DNA of 64,000 nucleotides from Woeseiaceae bacterium (GCA_030066625.1 JASJBG010000001.1:1-64000); one strand, 5' to 3'. Shown: positions 52,024-60,872, numbered from the stretch's first letter. Notes: generated by a model not told the origin, from the sequence alone. Program-made: numbers and translations.

Positions 52024-53193
52024 TCAGTTGCCGGGGCGGCGAGTGACCCAGGTACGCGGATTGACCGGCTGAGTGCCCTTGCGGATCTCGAAATAGAGCC
52101 CGGCACGCGGCTGGCCGCCCGAATCGCCGACCGTCGCGATCGCGTCGCCCGGGGCCACCCAGTCGCCGGCGTTTTTCAGGATCGTTTCGTTGTAACCGTA
52201 GAGCGTCATGTAGCCCTCGCCGTGATCGACGATGACGAGCAGGCCGAGGCCGGCAAGCCAGTCGGCGAAGGCGACGCGGCCATGGTAGACCGCACGGACC
52301 TCGCGGCCGCGCGGGGCTTCGAGCACGACGCCGTTCCACTTCAGCGAGTCACCGACGCGCGGCTGGCCGAAGTCGTGAACGAGCGTGCCCGCGACCGGCC
52401 AGGTCAGGCGGCCGCGGTGCTGGCTGAACGGGTCCTCGGACGTGATCGGATAGTCGGAGAGAATGCTCGTCAACTCGGCGATCAGCCGCGCGAGATCCTG
52501 CTCCTCGGCAGCCAGCCGATCGATCTCGCGACCCTCGTCGGCGATCCGTGTCTTCAGCGAGACGAGCAGCGTCTTTCGCTCCTCCTGCGCCGCATCGAGC
52601 GTCGACAGCTCGGCGTAACGTTCGCGGGCGATTTCCTCGAGCCTGGCCTCCTCGGCGGCAACCTCGCCGCGCAGCCGCGCGAGCTCGTTGATGCGGTCGC
52701 GGACCAGCTCGATGTTGCCGGCGCGATAGTCGTTCAGGTAGCCGTACCAGGTCATCAGCCGGCCCAGCGTTGCCGGGTCCTGCTGGTTGAGCATCAGCTT
52801 GACGCGCTCCTGCCCGCCGCTCATGTAGGCCGCCCGCAGTTGGTCGCCCAGCGTCTGCGACTCTTCAGCGAGCTCGGCTTCACGCTCGTCGATGGTCCGG
52901 TCCAGCTCGACACGCCGATTCTCGGTGTAGGACCGCTCGCGTTCGAGCTCCTTCAGGCGGATACGCCGGGTCGAGATCGTAACCTCCGCCTTCTCGAGCT
53001 CGGCCGTCAGCCGGTCGCGTTCCCGCGCCGCCGAGTCCATGCTCTGCTTGAGCTCGCTGATGCGCTCCCGCACCTCCTCGAGCTCCTGCTCCTTGATCTT
53101 GGCGAGCTCGGCCTCGTCCGCACTGGCGGCTCCCGGGATCGCCTGCAGGAGGCCGATGGCGACGGTGGCGCAGGCGACAAGGCGTAGCTTCAT
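52024..53193 (-). CDS. envC: Murein hydrolase activator EnvC
   Basis: A 389-residue periplasmic protein: signal peptide, a long coiled coil (about residues 25-250, for example KQSMDSAARERDRLTAELEK) and a C-terminal LytM/M23 domain. The M23 metal site is degenerate: the usual HxGxD is replaced around LKWNGVVLEAP, as expected for EnvC, which activates AmiA/AmiB amidases at the septum rather than cutting murein. The start complementary to 53191-53193 gives the signal peptide. gpmI, which precedes envC in many relatives, is absent; the divergent yibN follows directly. Confidence 0.92.
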   Translation of the reverse strand: MKLRLVACATVAIGLLQAIPGAASADEAELAKIKEQELEEVRERISELKQSMDSAARERDRLTAELEKAEVTISTRRIRLKELERERSYTENRRVELDRTIDEREAELAEESQTLGDQLRAAYMSGGQERVKLMLNQQDPATLGRLMTWYGYLNDYRAGNIELVRDRINELARLRGEVAAEEARLEEIARERYAELSTLDAAQEERKTLLVSLKTRIADEGREIDRLAAEEQDLARLIAELTSILSDYPITSEDPFSQHRGRLTWPVAGTLVHDFGQPRVGDSLKWNGVVLEAPRGREVRAVYHGRVAFADWLAGLGLLVIVDHGEGYMTLYGYNETILKNAGDWVAPGDAIATVGDSGGQPRAGLYFEIRKGTQPVNPRTWVTRRPGN

Positions 53194-53215
53194 GGGCGCA
53201 GAGTAGGGGTATAAT
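53189..53215 (+). promoter_or_regulatory. Promoter candidate for yibN-grxC-secB-gpsA
   Basis: A consensus -10 box TATAAT lies at 53210-53215, 58 bases before the yibN start. The -35 is weak (TTCATG at 53189-53194, spacing 15). The envC coding sequence begins within the same stretch in the opposite direction. Confidence 0.4.
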
Positions 53216-53272
53216 GCCGCTTTTGCCACCCGAGCGGCGCGGAATCCCGCCCGCGGAATTCGACACATACCC

Positions 53273-53716
53273 ATGGACAGACTGTTGGAGTTTGCCGGCA
53301 ACAATACGCTGCTGGTCTTCGCACTCGTGACCAGCTTTTTCCTGGTCATCGTCACGGAACTCAGGCGCAAGGCCGGTGAAGTGACCTCCGTGCTTGCCGG
53401 GGATGCCGTCAAGCTCATCAACAATGACGCCGTCGTCGTCGATCTCCGCAGCGCCGAATCCTATGCACGCGGTCACATCGTCAACGCCCGCAACATTCCG
53501 TTCGACGAACTCGACGCCCGGCTCGACAAGCTGTCGAATCTGAAGGGCAAGCCGGTCGTCGCCGTGTGTGATGCCGGGATTACGTCGACGAAGGCCGTCG
53601 ACAAGCTCAAGAAAGCCGGCTTCGAAAGCGTCTACAGCCTGAAGGGCGGTATGACGGGCTGGAGCCAGGACGGTCTGCCCATCGTCACCGGCAAGAAGAC
53701 CAAGCAAAAGAAATAG
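53273..53716 (+). CDS. yibN: Membrane-anchored rhodanese-like protein YibN
   Basis: A 147-residue protein with an N-terminal helix (LLVFALVTSFFLVIVTE) and a cytoplasmic rhodanese domain carrying the active cysteine C99 in VCDAGITS. The basic tail ends GKKTKQKK. It is the first gene of the conserved yibN-grxC-secB-gpsA block; recent work on the family links YibN to the membrane insertase YidC. It is divergent from envC. Confidence 0.9.
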   Translation: MDRLLEFAGNNTLLVFALVTSFFLVIVTELRRKAGEVTSVLAGDAVKLINNDAVVVDLRSAESYARGHIVNARNIPFDELDARLDKLSNLKGKPVVAVCDAGITSTKAVDKLKKAGFESVYSLKGGMTGWSQDGLPIVTGKKTKQKK

Positions 53717-53720
53717 CACG

Positions 53721-53978
53721 ATGAGCGCGATCAAAATCTACGGCAACGATATGTGCGCCTACTGCGGTGCGGCACGCATGCTGCTGACGAAGAAAGGCGT
53801 CAGTTTCGAGGACATCCTCATCAACAAAGACCCCGACGCACTGGCCGAACTGCGCTCGAAGACCGAACGGACCTCGGTGCCGCAGGTCTTCATAGGTGAC
53901 GTCCACGTCGGTGGATTCGACGATCTCTGTGAGCTGGACAAGTCCGGCGAACTCGACAAGCTGCTCGCGGCGCTGTAG
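53721..53978 (+). CDS. grxC: Glutaredoxin 3
   Basis: An 85-residue thioredoxin-fold redox protein. The active site is C12-A-Y-C15, a variant of the usual CPYC with Ala in place of Pro; the cis-proline segment TSVPQVFIGDVHVGGFDDL is normal. It reduces protein and ribonucleotide reductase disulfides with glutathione. It begins 4 bases after yibN. Confidence 0.93.
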   Translation: MSAIKIYGNDMCAYCGAARMLLTKKGVSFEDILINKDPDALAELRSKTERTSVPQVFIGDVHVGGFDDLCELDKSGELDKLLAAL

Positions 53979-54011
53979 CCGCGGGCCTCAAGACCAACCA
54001 GGAAAGTACCA

Positions 54012-54488
54012 ATGGCTGAAGAACAGGACGACAAGCGCCTCTCGATTATCAAAATCTACCTGAAGGACTTCTCCTTCGAATCGCCGCAGTCGCCCGGCGT
54101 GTTTCGTGCGGACGAGTGGTCGCCCAAGACCAATCTAAACCTGCGCAGCTCGCAGTCGGTGGTCGAGGACGACTATCACGAGATAATCCTCACCATTACC
54201 GTCGAGGCGAAAGACAAGGACTCGGACAAGACTCTGTTCCTCGTCGAGCTGCAGCAGGCAGGCCTTTTCGAGATCAAGGGCTACACGCAGGAAGAGTTCG
54301 GCATGCTGGCCGGCAGTTTCTGCCCCAACATCCTGTTCCCTTACGCGCGTGAGTCCATTGCCGGCATCATCCAGAAGGGCGGCTTCCCCGAGTTCGTCCT
54401 GCAGCCGATCAACTTCGACGCGCTGTACCAGCAGGGCCAAGAGCAGCAGGCCGCCGACGCGGTCGCCGGCGGCCAGTCGGTCAACTAG
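54012..54488 (+). CDS. secB: Protein-export chaperone SecB
   Basis: A 158-residue SecB, the cytosolic tetramer that keeps precursors unfolded and hands them to SecA. Family marks are IYLKDFSFESPQSP at the start and GSFCPNILFPYARE in the middle, with QPINFDALY near the end. It follows grxC by 33 bases and its stop precedes gpsA in the same frame. Confidence 0.96.
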   Translation: MAEEQDDKRLSIIKIYLKDFSFESPQSPGVFRADEWSPKTNLNLRSSQSVVEDDYHEIILTITVEAKDKDSDKTLFLVELQQAGLFEIKGYTQEEFGMLAGSFCPNILFPYARESIAGIIQKGGFPEFVLQPINFDALYQQGQEQQAADAVAGGQSVN

Positions 54489-54497
54489 GGGGCGCCG

Positions 54498-55511
54498 ATC
54501 GCTGAGCCATCGATTGCGGTCCTGGGCGCCGGCTCATGGGGCACGGCGCTGGCGCTGCAGTTCGCGCGCTCAGGCGCCGAGGTCCGGCTATGGGGCCGTG
54601 ACCCCGGCCAGATTGCCGCAATGGCGGGCGCGCGCGTCAACGAACGCTACCTGCCCGGCGCCGTTTTTCCCGACAACTTGACGCCTGTCGATTCCCTCGA
54701 GCGCTGTCTCGACGGAGTGCGCGACGTGCTCGTGTCGGTGCCGAGCCACGCGCTTCGCGAGACGCTCGTCGCCTGCGAACCGCTCCTGGCCGAGGACGCC
54801 CGCGTCTGCTGGGCGACCAAGGGCTTCGAACTGCACACGGGCAAACTGCCGCACCAGGTTGTTGCCGAGGTGCTGGGCGAAGACCGGCCGATGGCCGTGT
54901 TGTCAGGCCCGACCTTCGCGGCCGAAGTCGGCGAAGGCCTGCCGACGGCGATGACCGTTGCGGGCAACGACGAAGACTTCGCGCAGGCGCTCGCCGTTGC
55001 GCTGTCGAGCGAGCGCTTCCGCGCCTACACCTCGAACGACATGATCGGCGTCGAGGTCGGCGGCGCCGTCAAAAACGTGCTGGCGATCGGCGCGGGCATG
55101 TCCGACGGACTCGGTTTCGGCGCGAATACACGTATCGCACTGATCACGCGCGGGCTCGTCGAGATGACCCGGCTGGGCGTCGCGCTCGGTGCCTCGCAGG
55201 AGACTTTCATGGGGCTCGCGGGCATGGGCGACCTGGTGCTGACGTGCACCGATAATCTGTCGCGGAACCGGCGCATGGGCCTGGCGCTCGCCAGCGGCAA
55301 GACCACCGAGGAAGCGCAGATCGAGATCGGCCAGGTCGTGGAAGGCGTCATGGCGGCGGAAGCCGTGCACGAGGTCGCGGACGAGCTCGGTATCGAGATG
55401 CCGATCTGCCAGCAGGTCTACCGAATCCTCTACGAGGGGCTGTCGCCACGCGAAGCAGTGGGCGCACTCATGAACCGCGAGCTCCGCGCGGAGAGCGACG
55501 AACCGGCGTAG
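54498..55511 (+). CDS. gpsA: Glycerol-3-phosphate dehydrogenase (NAD(P)+)
   Basis: A 337-residue enzyme that makes sn-glycerol-3-phosphate for phospholipids. The NAD motif is AVLGAGSWGTALAL, the substrate site is VLSGPTFAAE, and the catalytic lysine is in GAVKNVLAIGAG; GLAGMGDLVLTC is also present. No ATG, GTG or TTG lies between the secB stop (54486-54488) and the nucleotide-binding motif. ATC at 54498 sits exactly where the family start is expected (then AEPSIAVLG), 9 bases after the secB stop and behind GGGGGCG. The first possible ATG is 54621, which would remove the NAD motif. Either a rare start codon or a base error. Confidence 0.9.
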   Translation: MAEPSIAVLGAGSWGTALALQFARSGAEVRLWGRDPGQIAAMAGARVNERYLPGAVFPDNLTPVDSLERCLDGVRDVLVSVPSHALRETLVACEPLLAEDARVCWATKGFELHTGKLPHQVVAEVLGEDRPMAVLSGPTFAAEVGEGLPTAMTVAGNDEDFAQALAVALSSERFRAYTSNDMIGVEVGGAVKNVLAIGAGMSDGLGFGANTRIALITRGLVEMTRLGVALGASQETFMGLAGMGDLVLTCTDNLSRNRRMGLALASGKTTEEAQIEIGQVVEGVMAAEAVHEVADELGIEMPICQQVYRILYEGLSPREAVGALMNRELRAESDEPA

Positions 55512-55519
55512 GAGAAAGC

Positions 55520-56464
55520 ATGGCTTTCCGCATCACGGCGATAGTCTTCGCGACGGTCTTGTTCACGGCACCCGCCGGCGCACAGCGCAGCTATGACACC
55601 GACATCCTGGCGGAGACCTTCGGCTTCGACGCCGACACGAAAAAGAGCGTCAGCCTCGACGACCTGCACCAGGGCTGTCCTGCCCGCGACTGCATCCCGT
55701 CGATAGACGAGCCGAAGTTCGTTGCCGCCGCAGACGCTGACCACATCGATGTCGATGCCGTCGTCATTGCCATCGAGCTGGACGGCGATGCGCGCGCCTA
55801 TCCGGCACGAATCCTCGATCATCATGAGATCGTCAATGACACGATTGCCGGCCAGCCGATCGCGATTACCTGGTGCCCGCTCTGCGGTTCGGCCGTCGGC
55901 GTGCGCCGCGAAGTAGGCGACGAGATCACAGAGTTCGGCGTCTCGGGGGTGCTCTACAACTCGGACCTCGTATTCTACGATCGCCGGACCGAAACGCTCT
56001 GGGACCAGATCGAGGCCAAAGGTATCGTCGGTCCGGAGACCGGCACGAAGCTCGACCTCGTTCCGGTAACGATGACGACCTGGGGCCGCTGGCAAAAGGC
56101 GCACCCCGACTCCCGCGTGCTGTCGACGGATACGGGCTTCGAAAAGGACTACAGCCAGGACCGCTACGACAAGTACCGCGACTCGGTGTCGCTGATGTTC
56201 CCGGTCGGCAAACGCGACGACCGCGTGCACCCGAAGAGTGTCGTGTTCGGCTTCGAGTTCGACGGCAGGTCGCTCGCCTACACCGAAAAGCTGCTACAGC
56301 AGCAAGGCACCTACACGCACGAACTCGATGGCAAAGCGGTGGCGGTCACGCTCGCCGACGACGGCCGCGTCGAGCTAACTACCGGCGGCGAAACTTACGC
56401 CCCGATCCGGCTGTTCTGGTTTGCCTGGTACACGTTCCATCCCGACACGGAACTGTTCGAGTAG
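55520..56464 (+). CDS. Exported DUF3179 domain protein
   Basis: A 314-residue protein with a signal peptide (ITAIVFATVLFTAPAGA). The DUF3179 core is evident: ELDGDARAYPARILDHHEIV, the CPLCGSAVGV cysteine pair, GVLYNSDLVFYDRRTETLWD and the closing LFWFAWYTFHPDTELF. The CPLC pair and conserved histidines suggest a metal or redox site, but no activity is established. It starts 8 bases after gpsA, so it may be cotranscribed, and its stop abuts the convergent serine hydrolase gene. Confidence 0.9.
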   Translation: MAFRITAIVFATVLFTAPAGAQRSYDTDILAETFGFDADTKKSVSLDDLHQGCPARDCIPSIDEPKFVAAADADHIDVDAVVIAIELDGDARAYPARILDHHEIVNDTIAGQPIAITWCPLCGSAVGVRREVGDEITEFGVSGVLYNSDLVFYDRRTETLWDQIEAKGIVGPETGTKLDLVPVTMTTWGRWQKAHPDSRVLSTDTGFEKDYSQDRYDKYRDSVSLMFPVGKRDDRVHPKSVVFGFEFDGRSLAYTEKLLQQQGTYTHELDGKAVAVTLADDGRVELTTGGETYAPIRLFWFAWYTFHPDTELFE

Positions 56465-57745
56465 TCAGTCGTTGATCGCCTGGTAGACCGCAACGCGGTA
56501 CCTGGCCAGCAGTTCGACGCCGTACGGATAGTGCTGCGTCATCAGCACGGCGACGAGCTCTTCTTCGGGATCGATGAAGTAGTCCGAGTTGAAGAAACCA
56601 CCCCAGAACAGTCGTCCCGGAGAACCGATCTGCCCGGTCGCGGACGGGCCACCATCGTGACCGAAGGCCAGCGCGAAACCCGGCGTGCCCGCTTCGGCGA
56701 GCCCCATGCGCGCCGACTGGTCACTGGTCATAAGCTCGACGGTCTTGCGGCCGAGCAGCCTTTCACCATCGAGCGTGCCGCCGTTCAGGATCATCTGCAG
56801 GAAGCGTGAATAGTCCTGTGCGGTCGACGACAGTCCGCCGCCGCCAGACAGGAAGCCGCGAACGCCGTCATAGGGATAGTCGACTGCGTAGCGTGTCGGC
56901 CCGTCGTCGATGACGCCGGGCGGCACGACCTCGAGTGCACCGTCCTCGTCCAGCCGGTGAACGGCCGCCATGCGCGCGACCTTGGCCTCGGGTAGCTCGA
57001 AGTACGTATCGCGCATGTCGAGTGGGGTGAATATGCGTTCGCGAAAAAAAGCGTCGAGCGACTGACCGGTCACGACCTCGATGAGCCGACCGAGCACGTC
57101 GATGTTGAGGCCGTAGCTGACGCGCTCGCCCGGCTCGTGCAGGATCGGCAGCGATGCCAACCGCGGCATGAACTCGGCCAGCGTCTCGGTCTCACCCGCC
57201 AGCCCGTCGCTGATATCGTTGTCGATGTACAGCTCGCCGACCGGCCCTGTATTCATGAAGCGATAAGAGATGCCGGATGTGTGCGTCAGCAGGTGACGAA
57301 TCGTGATTGCGGTCTCGGCAGGTACCAGCTCGTAGCCGTCCTCGGTCGGCTTTGCTATCTGCATCTCGCGATCGAACTCGGGCAGGTAGTTCCCGACCGG
57401 GTCGTCGAGCAGGAAGTGGCCATCCTCGAACAGGATCATGACGCCCGTCGCCGTTATCGCCTTGGTCATCGACGCAATCCTGAAGATGTCGTCGCTTCGC
57501 ATGGCACGACCCGCCGCCAGGTCCGCCTGTCCGAACGCCTTCAGGTACGCGAGCTCGCCGCGTCGCTGCACCAGCACGACAGCGCCGGCGACCTGGCCGG
57601 TCTCCAACGCACGTTCGACGGCGGCGTCGATCCGATCGAGTCGGTCGGCGGAAAATCCAAGCGTTTCCGGGTCCGCGGGCAATTCGCGTGCTGACAGCGC
57701 GCCCGCGAACAGCAGCAAAATGATGCCAAGCCATTGTTTCTTCAT
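56465..57745 (-). CDS. Exported serine hydrolase, beta-lactamase class C/esterase family
   Basis: A 426-residue periplasmic protein with a signal peptide. SxxK is S92-M-T-K95 in RIASMTKAITA, the YxN motif is in SYGLNIDVLG, and the third motif is likely the HDGG region. The fold is shared by AmpC, DD-peptidases and EstB-type esterases; the SMTK form and length favour an esterase or peptide hydrolase over a true beta-lactamase. It is divergent from the FAD oxidoreductase with 86 bases between the starts. Confidence 0.9.
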   Translation of the reverse strand: MKKQWLGIILLLFAGALSARELPADPETLGFSADRLDRIDAAVERALETGQVAGAVVLVQRRGELAYLKAFGQADLAAGRAMRSDDIFRIASMTKAITATGVMILFEDGHFLLDDPVGNYLPEFDREMQIAKPTEDGYELVPAETAITIRHLLTHTSGISYRFMNTGPVGELYIDNDISDGLAGETETLAEFMPRLASLPILHEPGERVSYGLNIDVLGRLIEVVTGQSLDAFFRERIFTPLDMRDTYFELPEAKVARMAAVHRLDEDGALEVVPPGVIDDGPTRYAVDYPYDGVRGFLSGGGGLSSTAQDYSRFLQMILNGGTLDGERLLGRKTVELMTSDQSARMGLAEAGTPGFALAFGHDGGPSATGQIGSPGRLFWGGFFNSDYFIDPEEELVAVLMTQHYPYGVELLARYRVAVYQAIND

Positions 57746-57831
57746 GTTTGTCTCCGCTGGCGGATTCGCCCCGCTCTTCTATATTTTTAGTGTACACGGG
57801 GCAGTTAGTCACAACGACGAGGGGGGACACC

Positions 57832-59325
57832 ATGGACCGCAGGCAGTTCTGCAGAACGACGCTGGCCGCGACGATCGCGGGCAGCTTTCCATACCTGGCC
57901 GGGTGCGGCGAGAAAGCACCGGTCGCAACCAAGGCCGACACGAGTATTCCGGCCGTGTCACTGGACGGCGCCGAGATTGAGCTCGAGAAGGCCGCCATTC
58001 ATGAGCTCGGACAGGCGCTCGACGGCCCGGTGATGCTCTCCGGGCATCCCGAATACGATATCGCCCGCAGGATCTGGAACGGCATGCACGACAAGCGGCC
58101 GGCGCTGATCGCGAAGGTCGCGAGCGCGGCGGACGTCAGCGAAGCCATAAGTTTCGCCCGCGACAACAACCTGCTCGTCGCGGTCCGCGGCGGCGGCCAC
58201 AGCTGGCCGGGCAAATCCGTTTGCGAGGGCGGCCTGATGATCGACCTCTCCGGCCTCAACAAGGTCATGGTCGACGCGTACGATCGACGCGCCTATTGCG
58301 GCGGGGGCGCGCTGCTCAACAACCTCGACACGGCGGCGCTCGAACACGGCCTCGTCACGACGGCCGGGGTCGTGTCGCACACGGGCGTCGGCGGCTACAC
58401 GCTGGGTGGGGGCTTCGGTCGCTTGAATCGCAAGCACGGGCTTACGATCGATAACCTGCTCGGCGCTGAAATCGTGACGGCGGACGGCCAGGTCCGCCAC
58501 GTCTCGAATGACGAAGACGCCGAGCTTTTCTGGGCTATTCGTGGCGGCGGCGGCAACTTCGGGGTCGTTACCCGCTTCGAGTTCCAGCTGCACCCGTTCG
58601 ACCGCAACGTGTTATCCGGCATGATCGCGTGGCCGATTGACCAGGCTCGCGACGTGCTCGACTTTTACGGCGGCTGGTACCAGGGCCTCTCTGACGACCT
58701 GTACGTCGGTCCGGCGATGGTGACGATGCCCGACGGCACGAGCGTCGTCGCGATGGAGGTCGTCTACGCGGGCGACCCGGCCGCGGGCGAAAAGGAACTG
58801 GCACCGCTGCGCAGTATCGGCAAACCGCTCGACGACGGCGTCAAGGTGCAGGACTACATGGTCATGCAGACGCAGGAAGATGCGGCGCTCGCGCACGGCA
58901 TCCGCTCGTATGCGAAGAGCGGCTTGGCGAAAGAGATCACGCCGGAGCTGGTCGACACGCTGGTCGAAGCATTCGTAGCCGATCCCCGGATTGCGTTCTT
59001 CACCCACACCGCCGGCGGCGCGGTCAAACAGGTCGGCGAACTCGATACCGCGTTCCCGCATCGCAACGCCGAGACGATGCTTCTGGTCGCTTCCTTCTGG
59101 GAAAACCCGGCGGACGACGAGGAGTGGATGGCGAAGAGCCGTGAGTGGTTTGCGGCGATCGAACCGCATACCGGCGGCTACTACGACAACATCGATTCGG
59201 ACGGTGAAGGCGCGGCGGGCAACTACGGCCCGGCCTACGATCGCCTGAGCCGCATCAAGGCCCGCTACGACGCCGGCAACCTGTTTCGGCTGAACAGCAA
59301 CGTCAGGCCGGCAGCTAGCGCCTGA
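57832..59325 (+). CDS. Tat-exported FAD-linked oxidoreductase (BBE-like)
   Basis: A 497-residue flavoprotein. The N-terminus has a twin-arginine motif (DRRQFCRTT) and a lipobox LAGC with C25, so it should be exported folded and possibly lipidated. The FAD-binding PCMH domain has H123 in VRGGGHSW, the usual covalent FAD ligand, and TGVGGYTLGGGFG; the second covalent cysteine of berberine-bridge enzymes is replaced by Val before SHTG, so the FAD is probably held by one bond. The C-terminal BBE motif appears as NYGPAYDRLSRIKARYDAGNL... with N-x-Y. It oxidises an unknown alcohol or sugar. GAGGGGGGA precedes the ATG. Confidence 0.9.
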   Translation: MDRRQFCRTTLAATIAGSFPYLAGCGEKAPVATKADTSIPAVSLDGAEIELEKAAIHELGQALDGPVMLSGHPEYDIARRIWNGMHDKRPALIAKVASAADVSEAISFARDNNLLVAVRGGGHSWPGKSVCEGGLMIDLSGLNKVMVDAYDRRAYCGGGALLNNLDTAALEHGLVTTAGVVSHTGVGGYTLGGGFGRLNRKHGLTIDNLLGAEIVTADGQVRHVSNDEDAELFWAIRGGGGNFGVVTRFEFQLHPFDRNVLSGMIAWPIDQARDVLDFYGGWYQGLSDDLYVGPAMVTMPDGTSVVAMEVVYAGDPAAGEKELAPLRSIGKPLDDGVKVQDYMVMQTQEDAALAHGIRSYAKSGLAKEITPELVDTLVEAFVADPRIAFFTHTAGGAVKQVGELDTAFPHRNAETMLLVASFWENPADDEEWMAKSREWFAAIEPHTGGYYDNIDSDGEGAAGNYGPAYDRLSRIKARYDAGNLFRLNSNVRPAASA

Positions 59326-59328
59326 GGC

Positions 59329-59793
59329 TCAGGCGCCGCCGGCGTAGCCCTGCTGCCGCCAGGCCTCGTAGATGACGACGGCGGCGGAGTTGGACAGGTT
59401 CAGGCTGCGCGAGCCTTCGCGCATCGGCAGCCGGAGCCGCTGCTCCGCCGGCTCCGCTTCGAGCACGGCGTCGGGAAGGCCGCGCGTTTCCGGCCCGAAC
59501 AGGAATGCATCGCCGGGGATGTACTTCGGCGTGTCGTAGCGGGTCCGACCCCGCGTGCTCAGCGCGAAGACGCGCGGGTCGCCCAGCGCCTGCCGGCATT
59601 CGGCCAGCGAGTCGTGGACGACGACGTCGGCGAACTCGCGGTAGTCGAGGCCGGCCCGCTTCAGGCGCGTGTCGTCGAGCTCGAAGCCGAGCGGCCGGAC
59701 GAGATGCAGCGCGGTGCCGGTATTGGCACACAGCCGGATGATGTTGCCGGTGTTCGGCGGTATCTCCGGCTGGAACAGGATGATCGAGAACAT
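59329..59793 (-). CDS. trmL: tRNA (cytidine(34)-2'-O)-methyltransferase TrmL
   Basis: A 154-residue SPOUT methyltransferase that modifies the wobble base of leucine tRNAs. The trefoil-knot motifs are FQPEIPPNTGNIIRLCANTG at the start, FLFGPETRGLP in the middle and MREGSRSLNLSNSAAVVIYE at the end. The start complementary to 59791-59793 gives the standard N-terminus (MFSIILFQPE). It is divergent from the dihydroorotate dehydrogenase gene. Confidence 0.95.
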   Translation of the reverse strand: MFSIILFQPEIPPNTGNIIRLCANTGTALHLVRPLGFELDDTRLKRAGLDYREFADVVVHDSLAECRQALGDPRVFALSTRGRTRYDTPKYIPGDAFLFGPETRGLPDAVLEAEPAEQRLRLPMREGSRSLNLSNSAAVVIYEAWRQQGYAGGA

Positions 59794-59814
59794 TCCTGTA
59801 GAATGCCGCATCCG

Positions 59815-60750
59815 ATGAGCACGCAAAACCAGTCCAGCCTCACGACCGACCTCTGCGGTCTGTCCATGACCTCACCGATCGTTCTCCTGTCCGGCTGCGT
59901 AGGCTTCGGCGAGGAGTACACGCGCGTCGAGGGATTCTCGAACAATGACGTGGGCGGCGTCGTTCTCAAGGGCACGACGGGTGATGCTCGTCTCGGCAAT
60001 CCGCCGCACCGCGTCTTCGAGACGCCACAGGGCATGCTCAACGCGATCGGCCTGCAGAACCCCGGCGTGGACGCGGTGGTCGACGATATCCTGCCGGGCC
60101 TTGATTTCAAGGAAACGCGCTTCCTTGCCAACGTCTCCGGGTCGACGATCGAGGAGTACGAGCGCGTTACGAAGCGCTTCGACGACTCGCCGATCGACGC
60201 GATCGAGATCAATATCTCCTGCCCGAACGTGAAGGAAGGCGGCGTGCAGTTCGGCAACGACCCCATCATGTCCGCGCGCGTCGTCGAAGCCTGCCGCGCG
60301 CAGACGACGAAACCGATCATCACCAAGCTGTCGCCGAACCAGACCGACATTCGCGAGAACGCCCGGCTGTGCATCGAAGCCGGCAGCGACGGTTTTGCGG
60401 TCATCAATACGCTGATGGGCATGGCGATCGATATCGAAAATCGCGTGCCCGTGATCGGCAATCGCCAGGGCGGGCTGTCGGGACCGGCGATCAAACCGAT
60501 TGCGCTGCTAAAGGTCCACCAGGTCTACGAGGTGGCGAAGGAGCACGACGTGCCGATCATCGGCCAGGGCGGCATCACGACGCCGAACGACGCTATCGAG
60601 TTCCTGGTCGCGGGTGCGACGGCGATCGGTATCGGCACGGCGCTGTTCTACGATCCACTCGTCTGCAGGAAGATCAATGACGGAATCGCCGCGTATCTCG
60701 AGCGGCATTCGATGTCTTCCATTACCGAGCTCGTTGGCTCGCTGGCTTGA
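59815..60750 (+). CDS. Dihydroorotate dehydrogenase, class 1-like
   Basis: A 311-residue FMN enzyme of the PyrD class 1 family. FMN and substrate motifs are VVLKGTTGDARLGNPPHRV, NISCPNVKEGG with the catalytic cysteine, and IIGQGGITTPNDAIEFLVAGA. It would oxidise dihydroorotate in pyrimidine synthesis; class 1B enzymes use NAD through a PyrK subunit, and no pyrK is adjacent. Related dihydropyrimidine dehydrogenases share these motifs, so the substrate is probable rather than certain. The ATG at 59815 is taken; 59803 is an in-frame alternative. Confidence 0.88.
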   Translation: MSTQNQSSLTTDLCGLSMTSPIVLLSGCVGFGEEYTRVEGFSNNDVGGVVLKGTTGDARLGNPPHRVFETPQGMLNAIGLQNPGVDAVVDDILPGLDFKETRFLANVSGSTIEEYERVTKRFDDSPIDAIEINISCPNVKEGGVQFGNDPIMSARVVEACRAQTTKPIITKLSPNQTDIRENARLCIEAGSDGFAVINTLMGMAIDIENRVPVIGNRQGGLSGPAIKPIALLKVHQVYEVAKEHDVPIIGQGGITTPNDAIEFLVAGATAIGIGTALFYDPLVCRKINDGIAAYLERHSMSSITELVGSLA

Positions 60751-60760
60751 TCGACCCGAT

Positions 60761-60859
60761 TCAGCGCTCGTAGACACGCTCGCCGTTCATCCACGTCTCG
60801 CGCACTCGCGCCCGCTTTGACCACCATTCGTCGAGAGCATATTTCAATGGATAGCCTGA
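60761..60859 (-). pseudogene. C-terminal remnant of an amidohydrolase gene
   Basis: On the minus strand a short open stretch of 32 codons ends with TGA at 60763-60761 and translates to PLKYALDEWWSKRA, then RVRETWMNGERVYER. A final WMNGERVYE-type strand is how many metal-dependent amidohydrolases (imidazolonepropionase, atrazine chlorohydrolase relatives) end. A stop codon lies immediately upstream at 60862-60860, and no rest of the gene is present. I read it as the decayed tail of a lost gene; a chance match is possible. Confidence 0.4.
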
Positions 60860-60872
60860 TTACGCAGGCTCG

